From the NCBI GenBank assembly GCA_032718475.1, contig JAUCBJ010009145.1, positions 1 to 64,000 on the forward strand: a stretch of DNA of 64,000 nucleotides, given 5' to 3'. The translations under genes were made by a program, and so were the position numbers. Positions within the stretch are counted from its first letter, which is position 1. Each line of letters opens with the position of its first letter. Below the pieces are notes generated by a model. It was given only the letters and a program-made list of their open reading frames with translations. It searched no databases and was not told the origin of the DNA. Positions 1-8,020 of this stretch are shown piece by piece. The stretch is from Nemertoderma westbladi. Its lineage: Eukaryota > Xenacoelomorpha > Nemertodermatida > Nemertodermatidae.

Positions 1-667
1 AAAAAGTGCGCTACAATCCCGCTGGATCCCGATCTAGTATCGGGTGTGGGGTGGAATTCTTTTCTCTTGGAGCCGGCTTTCCAGGCCGCCCCCTATTGGT
101 ATGATAACGCTACCCTGTGTGCCTGGCGTCTCATGTCGGGCCGATCGCGCTCACCTCTTCACGCGATTTTTGTTTCCCCAACACTTTCGCCCTACCTCCC
201 CTCTACTCTCACCCTAACTCTCTCATACCCCCGGACCTCCTCGTCCCTCACTCAGCCTCTTATTCTCCCCCCCCCCCCACACTAGAATTGCGCTCGCACT
301 CTCTCCGCACTTCACACTCTTATTCCGATTCTCAACTCCACTTTGACTGTTTTATCTCTCCTGACGAACCTCCCCCCCCTCTCGTGCCGCCGCACTCAAG
401 AAGCGTGAAATTGTCAGTTGTCTCGTCCATAGTGCCATAGTCAATTGTCCCCCAGTCCCAGTAGCTAATTGAGAAAGGTTGTATGACTATAGTACTTACT
501 CCAAACGTATGTATTTTACTGCTAATCACTACGTACGTACATACGAATTGCACTTATATGGTTATTTGCATTAATTAAATTTATACTTAATAGTTCGTAC
601 GTTACATGCGGCGCCTTCCAGGCGCACCACTTCCCAGTCTCAGTCTCATTCCCTCGTCTCCGGGAAC
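1..667 (-). other. 3' untranslated region of BEL element 1
   Basis: This stretch lies between the end of ORF C and the missing 3' LTR. It matches the 3' UTR of element 2 (43382-44065) in patches: the segment just inside the polypurine tract (positions 5-120) and the segment around 455-560. The middle is C/T-rich. No credible frame is seen. Confidence 0.6.
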
Positions 668-3211
668 TTATCTGTTCCTCCTCACATCCTCTTCCCTGGC
701 CCGTTTCTTGGTTATCACTGCTCCTCTGGCATCATCCGCTTTCTGCTTCCGGACCTTCGCTGCCACTTCCTTGCTGATCCCGGTCGTCGGCTCCTTGGGC
801 GCTGGTGTTATTAAAGCCCGATACCGCTTCGCCGGTGGCCCCTCAGAATGGCCTGGTTGTCTCCCTCGTGTGGCGTCCCATAGGATCATTTTCATTGCCT
901 TTGGTACGTGTTCCGCCAAGAAATCCCTAAACTCCCTCCGGTTCTCTGGTGTCCACCTGTCCAGGTACCGTTGCGTGTTCATAACTCCGGCGAACGATGC
1001 CGCCGTAGCTACCTCTTGATAGGTAAACGGTAACCTTCGCTTTATGATTTCCATGTGGGTCTCCTGGTTTATGAGGAAGAAACCCCACTTGAACTCTTGG
1101 GCCTTCATGCGCTGGCGCGTCATGGCCCCGACGTCGGCCCACTCCTCGAACCTCGTGAACTTCTCCTCGTCGCTCATCCAGTCGCACTCGCGTCCGTAGT
1201 GTCCCCGAAAGTGGCACTTTGGACATCGGTTATGCAACCGTGGACACGCCCCCATCCTGTGACTTGGTTCTCTGCAGTAGAGACAAAAGGTTCCCCGTTG
1301 GAACCGGTATAGGCAGCTGCTTTCCCGATGGGTCTGTCTCCCACAGTAGTCGCAGCCGAGTACCAATGTCTCGCGTCCCACCTCGTCCTTCGTCCCAAGC
1401 GATCTCCGCGGTCTATGGAGTCGCTGGTAGGCAAACTTCTCCACGTTGCTCTCCCTGTTTACGTCGATCTCTCCGCCCCTCTCGGGCATCGTCTCCCCGA
1501 ATACTATCCGTGGTGCCGTCCCCGGTTGCTCGCCCAACCTGATGGTGCTCCCCGCGAAATCCATCGCCGGCCCCTCGTGCACCCAGGTCCGCTTGCCGGA
1601 TCTGTTCCAGAAGGCCCTCGCCCCACTGGCCGTCACCACCCTTCCGCCAACCCAGTCCGTGTCCGAGTGGCCTATCCTTTCGATGGGCGGCATCTCTCCG
1701 AACTCGTCGTCGTCGTCCTCCTCTTCTGGTAGTGTCTCCAATCCCGGTATCCCGATGGATCCACTATGTCCCTTCCCGCCTTGGCTCTCGCCCGTAGCTC
1801 TCCATCCCTCTAGCTCCCTTAACTTCCTTGGCGGTTGGTCGCCCTCGGCGCCCGCTGGTATGGGCATCGTTTGCAACCCCGACGTCGACTGTTTCGGCGA
1901 TCCCACCGTCCATCCCAATTCTCGTCCTAGAGACTCCCCCGAACTCCCTGACGAAGTCCAATGAAGCTCGTCTAGACCCGCCTGTTCCTCGAAGCCATAA
2001 CTCTGTGTCCTGGCCTCCTCTTCCCTCTCCTCTGCTTCTATCCTCTCCCGTCTAGCGACTTCTTCCAGTCGCTTTGCTTCCCGTCTATCCATCTCTAGCT
2101 GCTCCCATCTCTGATACGGTGTATCTGTCTCCCCATCTACCAGATGTCGGCTGTTGTAGTACACCGACTCGCCCTTCAGCCCCGGGTGGTCTACCAGACC
2201 GTCAAAGGCCGTCTTAAAGGCTCTCCTGTAGCTTAGGGGTGATCCCGATAACAGAAATGCCCCTGGTTCCCTTTCGATAACTACGGTCATGAATAAGTTA
2301 AGCAGACTTATCATCATCCAGTCCTCCTGCAGGATATATCGCTTCTGATATACCTTTATCGCTCCTCTGCGAAACTGATATACCTCCTGCTTTCCCGGTC
2401 TCGCTCCCCACTTCAGCGAGTTCGCTAGTTCTGCTCCGTATTCTTCCCTAAACTTCCCCCAATCCATTGGTTTGTGGCATACGAGCCCCAATAATTGGCC
2501 CATCGCCACCGCCCCGCATTGGCCTGAGTTCTCGACCACCCCCAATCCATCCGGTGCCGTCATAGCCATAAAGACTTTCTGCATATCCAGGAGGTTGGTG
2601 GCGTCCGGACCGATGATCCTCTCCGCGTCCTCGCGAATCGCCGATCCTACTTTCGTCGTCGACTTCTCTCTTACTAAGACTTGTACCGCTTTCGGTAGTC
2701 GGTCTAATTTCGGCCCGTCCTTCTTCCCATACGTCCCTAGGTCGAATAAGAAGATGTCCCCATTTGGCGCTGCCAAATGCAAGAGTATGGTCCTGGCCGA
2801 CCCTGCCGTTCCTCGTCTCGAACCCGCTTCGTCTTCCACGGTTCCCTCGTCATCTAGGATCATATATCCTCCTCTGTTGACGGACTCTATGAATCTTTTC
2901 CAGTCCTTCCTCGGCGATTCCCTCGGGTACTTCGGAATCCCGAACTTCGCTTCGTCTCCTTTCACCACGTAGTGGAAGTGTTGGAAGATCGCGTTGTCCA
3001 GCGACGGCGTCCCGTAGGTCCCGACCAACCGCTGTTCGTGCGCCTCCCGGAAGTGATCCTGCAGCGCTCGTGCCGCGTGACCCCTTTCCAACCTCTCGTA
3101 GTATCCTCTCGTCTTCTCCTCCGGGTGTCTTTCGGTGAAATCCACCAATATTTCTTTTCCTCCTGACTCCGCCTTTCTCTTCCTGATCAGCTTACTCGCC
3201 ATTCTGAACAC
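668..3211 (-). CDS. ORF C: extra 3' protein of the BEL element with three CCHC zinc knuckles
   Basis: An intact 847-residue frame in the place where some LTR elements carry env, but with no signal peptide or clear membrane segment. About residues 615-675 hold three perfect CX2CX4HX4C knuckles, so it should bind nucleic acid. The N-terminal 400 residues look folded. They contain a His followed 12 residues later by an Asp (HLAAPNGDIFLFD) and about 80 residues on an ENSGQCGAVAMGQLLG segment, an arrangement reminiscent of His-Asp-Cys cysteine proteases; this is only a hypothesis. Residues 420-560 are acidic and low in complexity. The C-terminus is basic with likely nuclear-localisation patches. 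The fourth codon begins MASKL, which is shared with element 2, so the true start is probably 3202. A close relative in element 2 (44066-46658) shows the frame belongs to the element and is conserved. Function unknown. Confidence 0.75.
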   Translation of the reverse strand: MFRMASKLIRKRKAESGGKEILVDFTERHPEEKTRGYYERLERGHAARALQDHFREAHEQRLVGTYGTPSLDNAIFQHFHYVVKGDEAKFGIPKYPRESPRKDWKRFIESVNRGGYMILDDEGTVEDEAGSRRGTAGSARTILLHLAAPNGDIFLFDLGTYGKKDGPKLDRLPKAVQVLVREKSTTKVGSAIREDAERIIGPDATNLLDMQKVFMAMTAPDGLGVVENSGQCGAVAMGQLLGLVCHKPMDWGKFREEYGAELANSLKWGARPGKQEVYQFRRGAIKVYQKRYILQEDWMMISLLNLFMTVVIEREPGAFLLSGSPLSYRRAFKTAFDGLVDHPGLKGESVYYNSRHLVDGETDTPYQRWEQLEMDRREAKRLEEVARRERIEAEEREEEARTQSYGFEEQAGLDELHWTSSGSSGESLGRELGWTVGSPKQSTSGLQTMPIPAGAEGDQPPRKLRELEGWRATGESQGGKGHSGSIGIPGLETLPEEEDDDDEFGEMPPIERIGHSDTDWVGGRVVTASGARAFWNRSGKRTWVHEGPAMDFAGSTIRLGEQPGTAPRIVFGETMPERGGEIDVNRESNVEKFAYQRLHRPRRSLGTKDEVGRETLVLGCDYCGRQTHRESSCLYRFQRGTFCLYCREPSHRMGACPRLHNRCPKCHFRGHYGRECDWMSDEEKFTRFEEWADVGAMTRQRMKAQEFKWGFFLINQETHMEIIKRRLPFTYQEVATAASFAGVMNTQRYLDRWTPENRREFRDFLAEHVPKAMKMILWDATRGRQPGHSEGPPAKRYRALITPAPKEPTTGISKEVAAKVRKQKADDARGAVITKKRAREEDVRRNR

Positions 3212-3704
3212 TACACTCGCTCACCTGTAGGGTGGTGCCTTACCAAGGCGCAATACAGATGAGTGATGTATTAAGATGTTTCGTACAGTTCGATAATGGC
3301 CTACTTTTCTACTTAACTGCGCCTTTCAAGCTTAATTTAATCTAATTAATTTCGGAGCTAGTAAATCAGCCTAATTTACAATTTTCGTCCGTTACTTTTA
3401 TTATGTTCTAGAACGACTTTCCTTGTGTTACCACTATTTTCCGATTTTAGCCCTATTCTATTTATTTATTTATTTTGCTTTGATTCTACTGTCCTACTAC
3501 TTACTACTGCCTATGGATTTATTCTATTCTCTGATCCATATTCTGGCCTACTCAGTGGGCCTATGCAGTACAGCAGTATGCGTCGTGTGGCCACACGATT
3601 TATCCAGCTGCACTCATATGCCCCCCTCTCGCTACTAACTCTACTTACTGCTAACTAATATCTATATCCTATTTACCCCTTTTACCTCTTACTCTCTCTC
3701 TCTA
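3212..3704. other. Spacer between ORF C and minisatellite
   Basis: About 490 bases, T-rich on the plus strand, upstream of ORF C on the minus strand. It aligns by eye with 46680-47100 of element 2, including the segment with CAGTGGGCCTATGCAGTACA and the GTATGCGTCG-TGGCCACACGATTTATCCAG run. The conservation suggests a leader or promoter for ORF C, but no defined signal is recognised. Confidence 0.4.
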
Positions 3705-4310
3705 ACTAATGGTACTACGTACCCTCTAACTCTAACTCTGACTAGGTACCACGTACCTACTAACTCTAACTCTAACTAGGTACTACGTACCTACTAACTC
3801 TAACTCTAACTAGGTACTACGTACCTACTAACTCTCTAACTATCGGTACTACGTACCCTCTAACTCTAACTCTAACTAGGTACTACGTACCTACTAACTC
3901 TAACTCTATCGGTACTACCTACCCTCTAACTCTAACTCTAACTAGGTACTACGTACCTACTAACTCTCTAACTATCGGTACTACGTACCCTCTAACTCTA
4001 ACTAACTATTGGTACTACGTACCCTCTAACTCTAACTCTAACTAGGTATTACGTACCTACTAACTCTAACTATCGGTACTACGTACCCTCTAACTCTAAC
4101 TCTAACTAGGTACTACGTACCTACTAACTCTCTAACTATCGGTACTACGTACCCTCTAACTCTAACTCTAACTAGGTACTACGTACCTACTAACTCTCTA
4201 ACTATCGGTACTACGTACCCTCTAACTCTAACTCTAGCTAGGTACTACGTACCTACTAACTAACTAACTTTAGGTACTACGTACCTACTAACTAACTAAC
4301 TAACTAACTC
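3705..4310. repeat. Hairpin minisatellite between Gag-PR and ORF C (element 1)
   Basis: About 18 copies of a 31-34 bp unit built from a palindrome (TAGGTACTACGTACCTA or GGTACTACGTACC, stem 5-7 bp around TAC) and a CTCTAAC-type spacer repeated two to four times. Elements 2 and 3 carry related arrays with the same GGTAC/GTACC stem at the equivalent place, so it is a constitutive part of this BEL lineage. Confidence 0.9.
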
Positions 4311-4462
4311 TTATTTTTATTTTATTTTATTTTATTTTATTTTATTTTATTTGTGTGGGAAGGGCGTCTCGCCCTCAATCCCACCCCCCTCAGTCCAAAA
4401 CTTGGACGACTAAACTCCACACTAACTCCGCTCTAAGGTGCTCCTTCTAAGAGACAGGTAAC
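4311..4462 (-). promoter_or_regulatory. Conserved post-pol block: hairpins, G-tract, AATAAA cluster
   Basis: On the minus strand, just after the Gag-PR stop, come a hairpin GTCCAAGTTTTGGAC, a purine tract GAGGGGGGTGGG, a second hairpin GGGCGAGACGCCC, and then about eight ATAAA repeats that create overlapping AATAAA signals. The first 75 bases are almost identical in element 2 (47714-47785). A transcript end or processing site is plausible; the G-tract could also act as a central polypurine tract. At 4434-4460 the sequence still matches the integrase C-terminus of element 2. Confidence 0.45.
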
Positions 4463-4479
4463 ACCTCTGCCCGCACCTT

Positions 4480-7400
4480 TTATGGATCTAACTCTTCCAT
4501 CCCAGTCCAACCTGTTGGACAACTCAACGACCCAAGGGGTGATTCCTCCAGCAGGCAACTCTCCCACTGCCCCCCTATAGGTTCTCTAATTCTTCGCTCC
4601 GCTCTCCTTGTCAATTCGATAGGTGGTCTTTTCTCCTGTTTTGGCAAATGCTGTCTATTATTTATGTTTCTGATCTCGTGGTCGTCCCTTGGCGGCAAAG
4701 TGCCACCCTTCAACGTGTCACCCGGCGGTATAATGCCGCCCCTGTTCTTCTCCTTAATCTTAGATGCCACCTCTGCTGGCCTCCCCCTTAATATGTGTGC
4801 TGGCATTAAAGGCTTCAACGACCCCCGTTCGTCCTTCGGTATACACGATGCCTGCCCATGTAATGCCCCCTCGCACTCTGTCAGTTCCGCGTGCGTACGC
4901 AGCACGCCTCCTACTCTCCCGCCTCCTTTGTCCACCATATGTTTATTCATAGGCTTCTCTGCCCCTGGTCTGATCGTCTCACATCTTCTCCCTTTCCATC
5001 TTGTATTCTTACTCGGCTTCCCCCTTGTCGGTATGCCTCTCAACCGGACCGGCGTCTCTTCCGGGCGCTCCTCTGGACACTCCACCGGGCACTTCTCCGG
5101 TTTGTCCTCCCGACACTCCACCGTCCGCTCCTCCCCATCTCCATACCGATACTTGCTGGGACCCTTATTCCAACCCATCGTCTCTAGATCTTCTGCATCC
5201 ATACCATTCTCCTCCGCCCACTCTCTTGGTGTTGCTTCTACTTTTAGCTGTCTACCACTATTGCCCATCTCTGGCCTCTCCTCTATCTCGTCAGTTCCTG
5301 GCACCATGCATCCTGAACTCTCGGACACATGGAATGGTATATTACTCTTAATTGGACCACTCAGCGTCCACCCGAATGGTGTTAATATGGCCACCGGGTC
5401 GCTCTGCTTGTCTTCGCCGAAGACCGTTTGCATTCTTTCGTGGGCCGTCGGGCAGTCCATTCCTACTATGATGGATACCTTCCTAACGTCCACGTCTGGG
5501 ATCGAGAAGTCAATGTCGTCCAGGAATTTGTATTGCTCGACCTCGATGTTGGTTGGCCGCCTGGCATTGATGTTAATTGACTCTATTACTTGGATGGGGT
5601 CGATGGTTGCCCCATAATCGCATCCTGGTGCCACTGCTGCAATTGCGCACCGTCCTGTCCTCATCTCTAGGATCTCGTCTTTGCTAGAGATGGTTGTCAC
5701 CGCCATCCTGCTTGGCCTCGTTCTCAACCCTATTTCTTCGGCTACCCATTCCTCAACTAATGTGAAGGCAGCTCCACTATCAACCAGCATTAGTGTTGTT
5801 ACTGATCGATTGCCTTCCCCGATCACTCGTACTGGTACTACTCCAAGTAGCACTGTTCCTCCCTTCTTCGCCCCTACTGTGCACGTTGCCATCGTCTGGC
5901 CTCTCCTTTGGCCAAACTTGACCGGCTTCTCTTGGCATTCCCTGGCCTTGTGTCCACTCTTTACACATCGCGAGCAGATTTTATTGCTCGACGCGTAATC
6001 TATCTGGTCTTGCCTCGGTAGCGCCTGCCAGTACCTGCAGTTCATGGTTTTATGAAGCGCATTTGCGTGTAGCTGGCATTTGCTCTTTGGGTCGTAGCCC
6101 TCTTTATACAATGCATTGCGTATCGCAGTTATATTCGTACCAAAGTCCCTACTATTCTTATTGACTGGGTTTGGCCTACTGGACGTACTGGGGTTATGTT
6201 TATTCATGTTGTTATTGTTCCCCTGTCCGTTCCATGATGTTGTCTTATCTTCGTTTGTCTGTGGACTTGCAGTCCCCTGCGTCGCTGCGTATGGCAATGA
6301 TTGTCTGAGCCTCGGCAATGCGTTTGATGTATTGTGCTCTGGTTTTGGTCTATGGTAGTCTGTCTTTGGTCCCTTTCCCAGGCTGTCCTCACTATAGACT
6401 GGGTCCGTTATTAGTTTGGCCTCGTAGTTTAAGAAGTTTGACATTTCTTCTAAACCCGGTTCCGCACCCTTCTTGTCTCGAGTGGAGAAAGCGATCTTCC
6501 TCCATTTGTTGCGCAGCCAGCTCGGTAGTGCCTGCGCTATCGTGGTGATGTTATTGGACGCGTTGAGCTCGTATGGCGCGTCTAGCGTCTTCAGCACGAT
6601 CAGCGCCTTCTCGACTTTGTTAGCAAACGTCTTAATGCTAACGGGGTTATCCTGTAGGCCACCCGATGTTATGCCTCTCAGCGTCTGCCTGATGATCTTG
6701 GCCGGGTGCCCGTATTCCCTATCCAGTGCCCGCCATGCTGTCGTGAAGCCGCCCTCTATTCCTTGGTATTGCCTCACGATGTCGTATGCTGGGCCTCCCG
6801 TGTACACTTGTAGATACTTTAGGCACTCTGCCTGCGTCAAGTTTTTTGTTAGTATTTCGTTACTATACATTCGCCGAAACTGTAAGTATTCTTCCGGCCT
6901 GCTCCCATCGAATTTGAACGGTTCCACGGGTGGTAATTCGATCCTCGTTTTCAACGCATCGATCAACGTGGCCATCCCCATTGCCTGCGCTTCTAATGGA
7001 TTCGACGGGTGCTGTATAGTTTCCCCTGTCTGGTGCGGTTCGTCCGTCCTATTTCTTGATCTTCTCTGACTCGGATATGTCATCGGGGGTAGCGGCCCCC
7101 TCCATATGTCTGTATCACACGACCTGTTTTCATCTAGGGGTCTCGTTGTTCTTGTTCCTGTCGGGGTATATTGTTGATATTGTGATGGGGGAATGTCACC
7201 CTGTCCCCCCCCCACCGGTATGTCTGGTACTGGGGTTGATGTTAATATGTTGGGGCCCATACACCTATCCGCAATAATTCCCCCCTCCCCTGGGTATATG
7301 TTATGTCCCTGCATGCTGTAGTCATACTGCTGTGCTGGTACCGGTATAGGCCTATCAGCTTCTGGCCTACTCGCCGGTATGTATTCCGCGACTTCCGGGT

Positions 7401-7965
7401 TTAATCCCGTTGTCCGCGCTATCCTATCGCCTACATTGCCTCTCTCAGTATGGCCTACGGTATGTGCAGTAAGACCTACAGTATGCCCTACAGTCTGCAT
7501 GTGTTGCTCGGGATCGAAGTTTATTCTTCTCGAATAATCCTCCCCGCGGCTACCGTATTCTCGATCGGTAGGTATATTCCGTCGGAAAGTTTCTCTTCGA
7601 CCCCTCTCTCCACTGTTTTCATCTTCGTACCGGTACATCGCGTACCCCTCTCTCGGCGTGTAATGCGTCTCACCGGATCGCATCCCTCCGGGGCGACGGC
7701 AATCTCCCGGAGTCCGACCCCACTGACTCTCCGTTCTCATCTCGACTACCGACGGCTCGCTGTCCGTCCTCGCTCTTCTATCTTTTGCGGCGATACTTCT
7801 ACTACTCTCTTCCTCTCTTCTCCTATCAGTGGAATATTCCCGCTCACGAGATCCCTCGTCGACCTCCCGGTTAAACCCCACTGTTCTTCTTTCCTCCTCT
7901 GATCGGGCTCGACGCTCCGTCTGCCCTCCCGCGACGTCAACCTGTCTTTCTCTGCTCGATCGCAC
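4480..7965 (-). CDS. ORF B: BEL/Pao Gag and aspartic protease with a replaced C-terminus
   Basis: Intact 1161-residue frame. Residues 1-330 are charged and Gly/Pro-rich. About 340-515 match the DUF1759 Gag domain typical of BEL/Pao (start LPPVEPFKFDGSRPEEY). About 660-676 carry a CX2CX4HX4C knuckle (CSRCVKSGHKAREC). About 727 is the protease active site DSGA within a DUF1758-type retropepsin. Up to about residue 878 it is nearly identical to element 2, whose frame then goes on into RT. Here it switches to an unrelated Pro/Arg/Glu-rich tail of about 280 residues with a KPEKCPVECPEERPEE-like segment. There is no RT, RNase H or integrase, so the protein could assemble particles and process itself but needs enzymes in trans. 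It lies 55 bases after ORF A in another frame. Confidence 0.88.
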   Translation of the reverse strand: MRSSRERQVDVAGGQTERRARSEEERRTVGFNREVDEGSREREYSTDRRREEESSRSIAAKDRRARTDSEPSVVEMRTESQWGRTPGDCRRPGGMRSGETHYTPREGYAMYRYEDENSGERGRRETFRRNIPTDREYGSRGEDYSRRINFDPEQHMQTVGHTVGLTAHTVGHTERGNVGDRIARTTGLNPEVAEYIPASRPEADRPIPVPAQQYDYSMQGHNIYPGEGGIIADRCMGPNILTSTPVPDIPVGGGQGDIPPSQYQQYTPTGTRTTRPLDENRSCDTDIWRGPLPPMTYPSQRRSRNRTDEPHQTGETIQHPSNPLEAQAMGMATLIDALKTRIELPPVEPFKFDGSRPEEYLQFRRMYSNEILTKNLTQAECLKYLQVYTGGPAYDIVRQYQGIEGGFTTAWRALDREYGHPAKIIRQTLRGITSGGLQDNPVSIKTFANKVEKALIVLKTLDAPYELNASNNITTIAQALPSWLRNKWRKIAFSTRDKKGAEPGLEEMSNFLNYEAKLITDPVYSEDSLGKGPKTDYHRPKPEHNTSNALPRLRQSLPYAATQGTASPQTNEDKTTSWNGQGNNNNMNKHNPSTSSRPNPVNKNSRDFGTNITAIRNALYKEGYDPKSKCQLHANALHKTMNCRYWQALPRQDQIDYASSNKICSRCVKSGHKARECQEKPVKFGQRRGQTMATCTVGAKKGGTVLLGVVPVRVIGEGNRSVTTLMLVDSGAAFTLVEEWVAEEIGLRTRPSRMAVTTISSKDEILEMRTGRCAIAAVAPGCDYGATIDPIQVIESININARRPTNIEVEQYKFLDDIDFSIPDVDVRKVSIIVGMDCPTAHERMQTVFGEDKQSDPVAILTPFGWTLSGPIKSNIPFHVSESSGCMVPGTDEIEERPEMGNSGRQLKVEATPREWAEENGMDAEDLETMGWNKGPSKYRYGDGEERTVECREDKPEKCPVECPEERPEETPVRLRGIPTRGKPSKNTRWKGRRCETIRPGAEKPMNKHMVDKGGGRVGGVLRTHAELTECEGALHGQASCIPKDERGSLKPLMPAHILRGRPAEVASKIKEKNRGGIIPPGDTLKGGTLPPRDDHEIRNINNRQHLPKQEKRPPIELTRRAERRIREPIGGQWESCLLEESPLGSLSCPTGWTGMEELDP

Positions 7966-8020
7966 GTCGCCGGGGATTCTCGCAATCCCCCTATTACTTT
8001 CCGTCGCCGGTTGTTGCGGT

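Noticed and set aside
606-1019. Plus-strand frames opposite ORF C, ORF A and Gag (for example 606-1019, 4664-5617, 9000-9437, 44880-45431)
   Set aside because: They are antisense shadows of the retroelement genes, with low-complexity Ser/Pro-rich products and no family signal.
2200-2320. Hydrophobic stretch WMMISLLNLFMTVVI in ORF C as an envelope membrane anchor
   Set aside because: It is too short, it is followed by charged residues, and there is no signal peptide or cysteine-rich ectodomain.
3705-4310. Telomere-like (CTCTAA)n in the minisatellite
   Set aside because: The hexamer-like runs are only two to four units long, separated by GGTACTACGTACC hairpins, and lie inside a retroelement.
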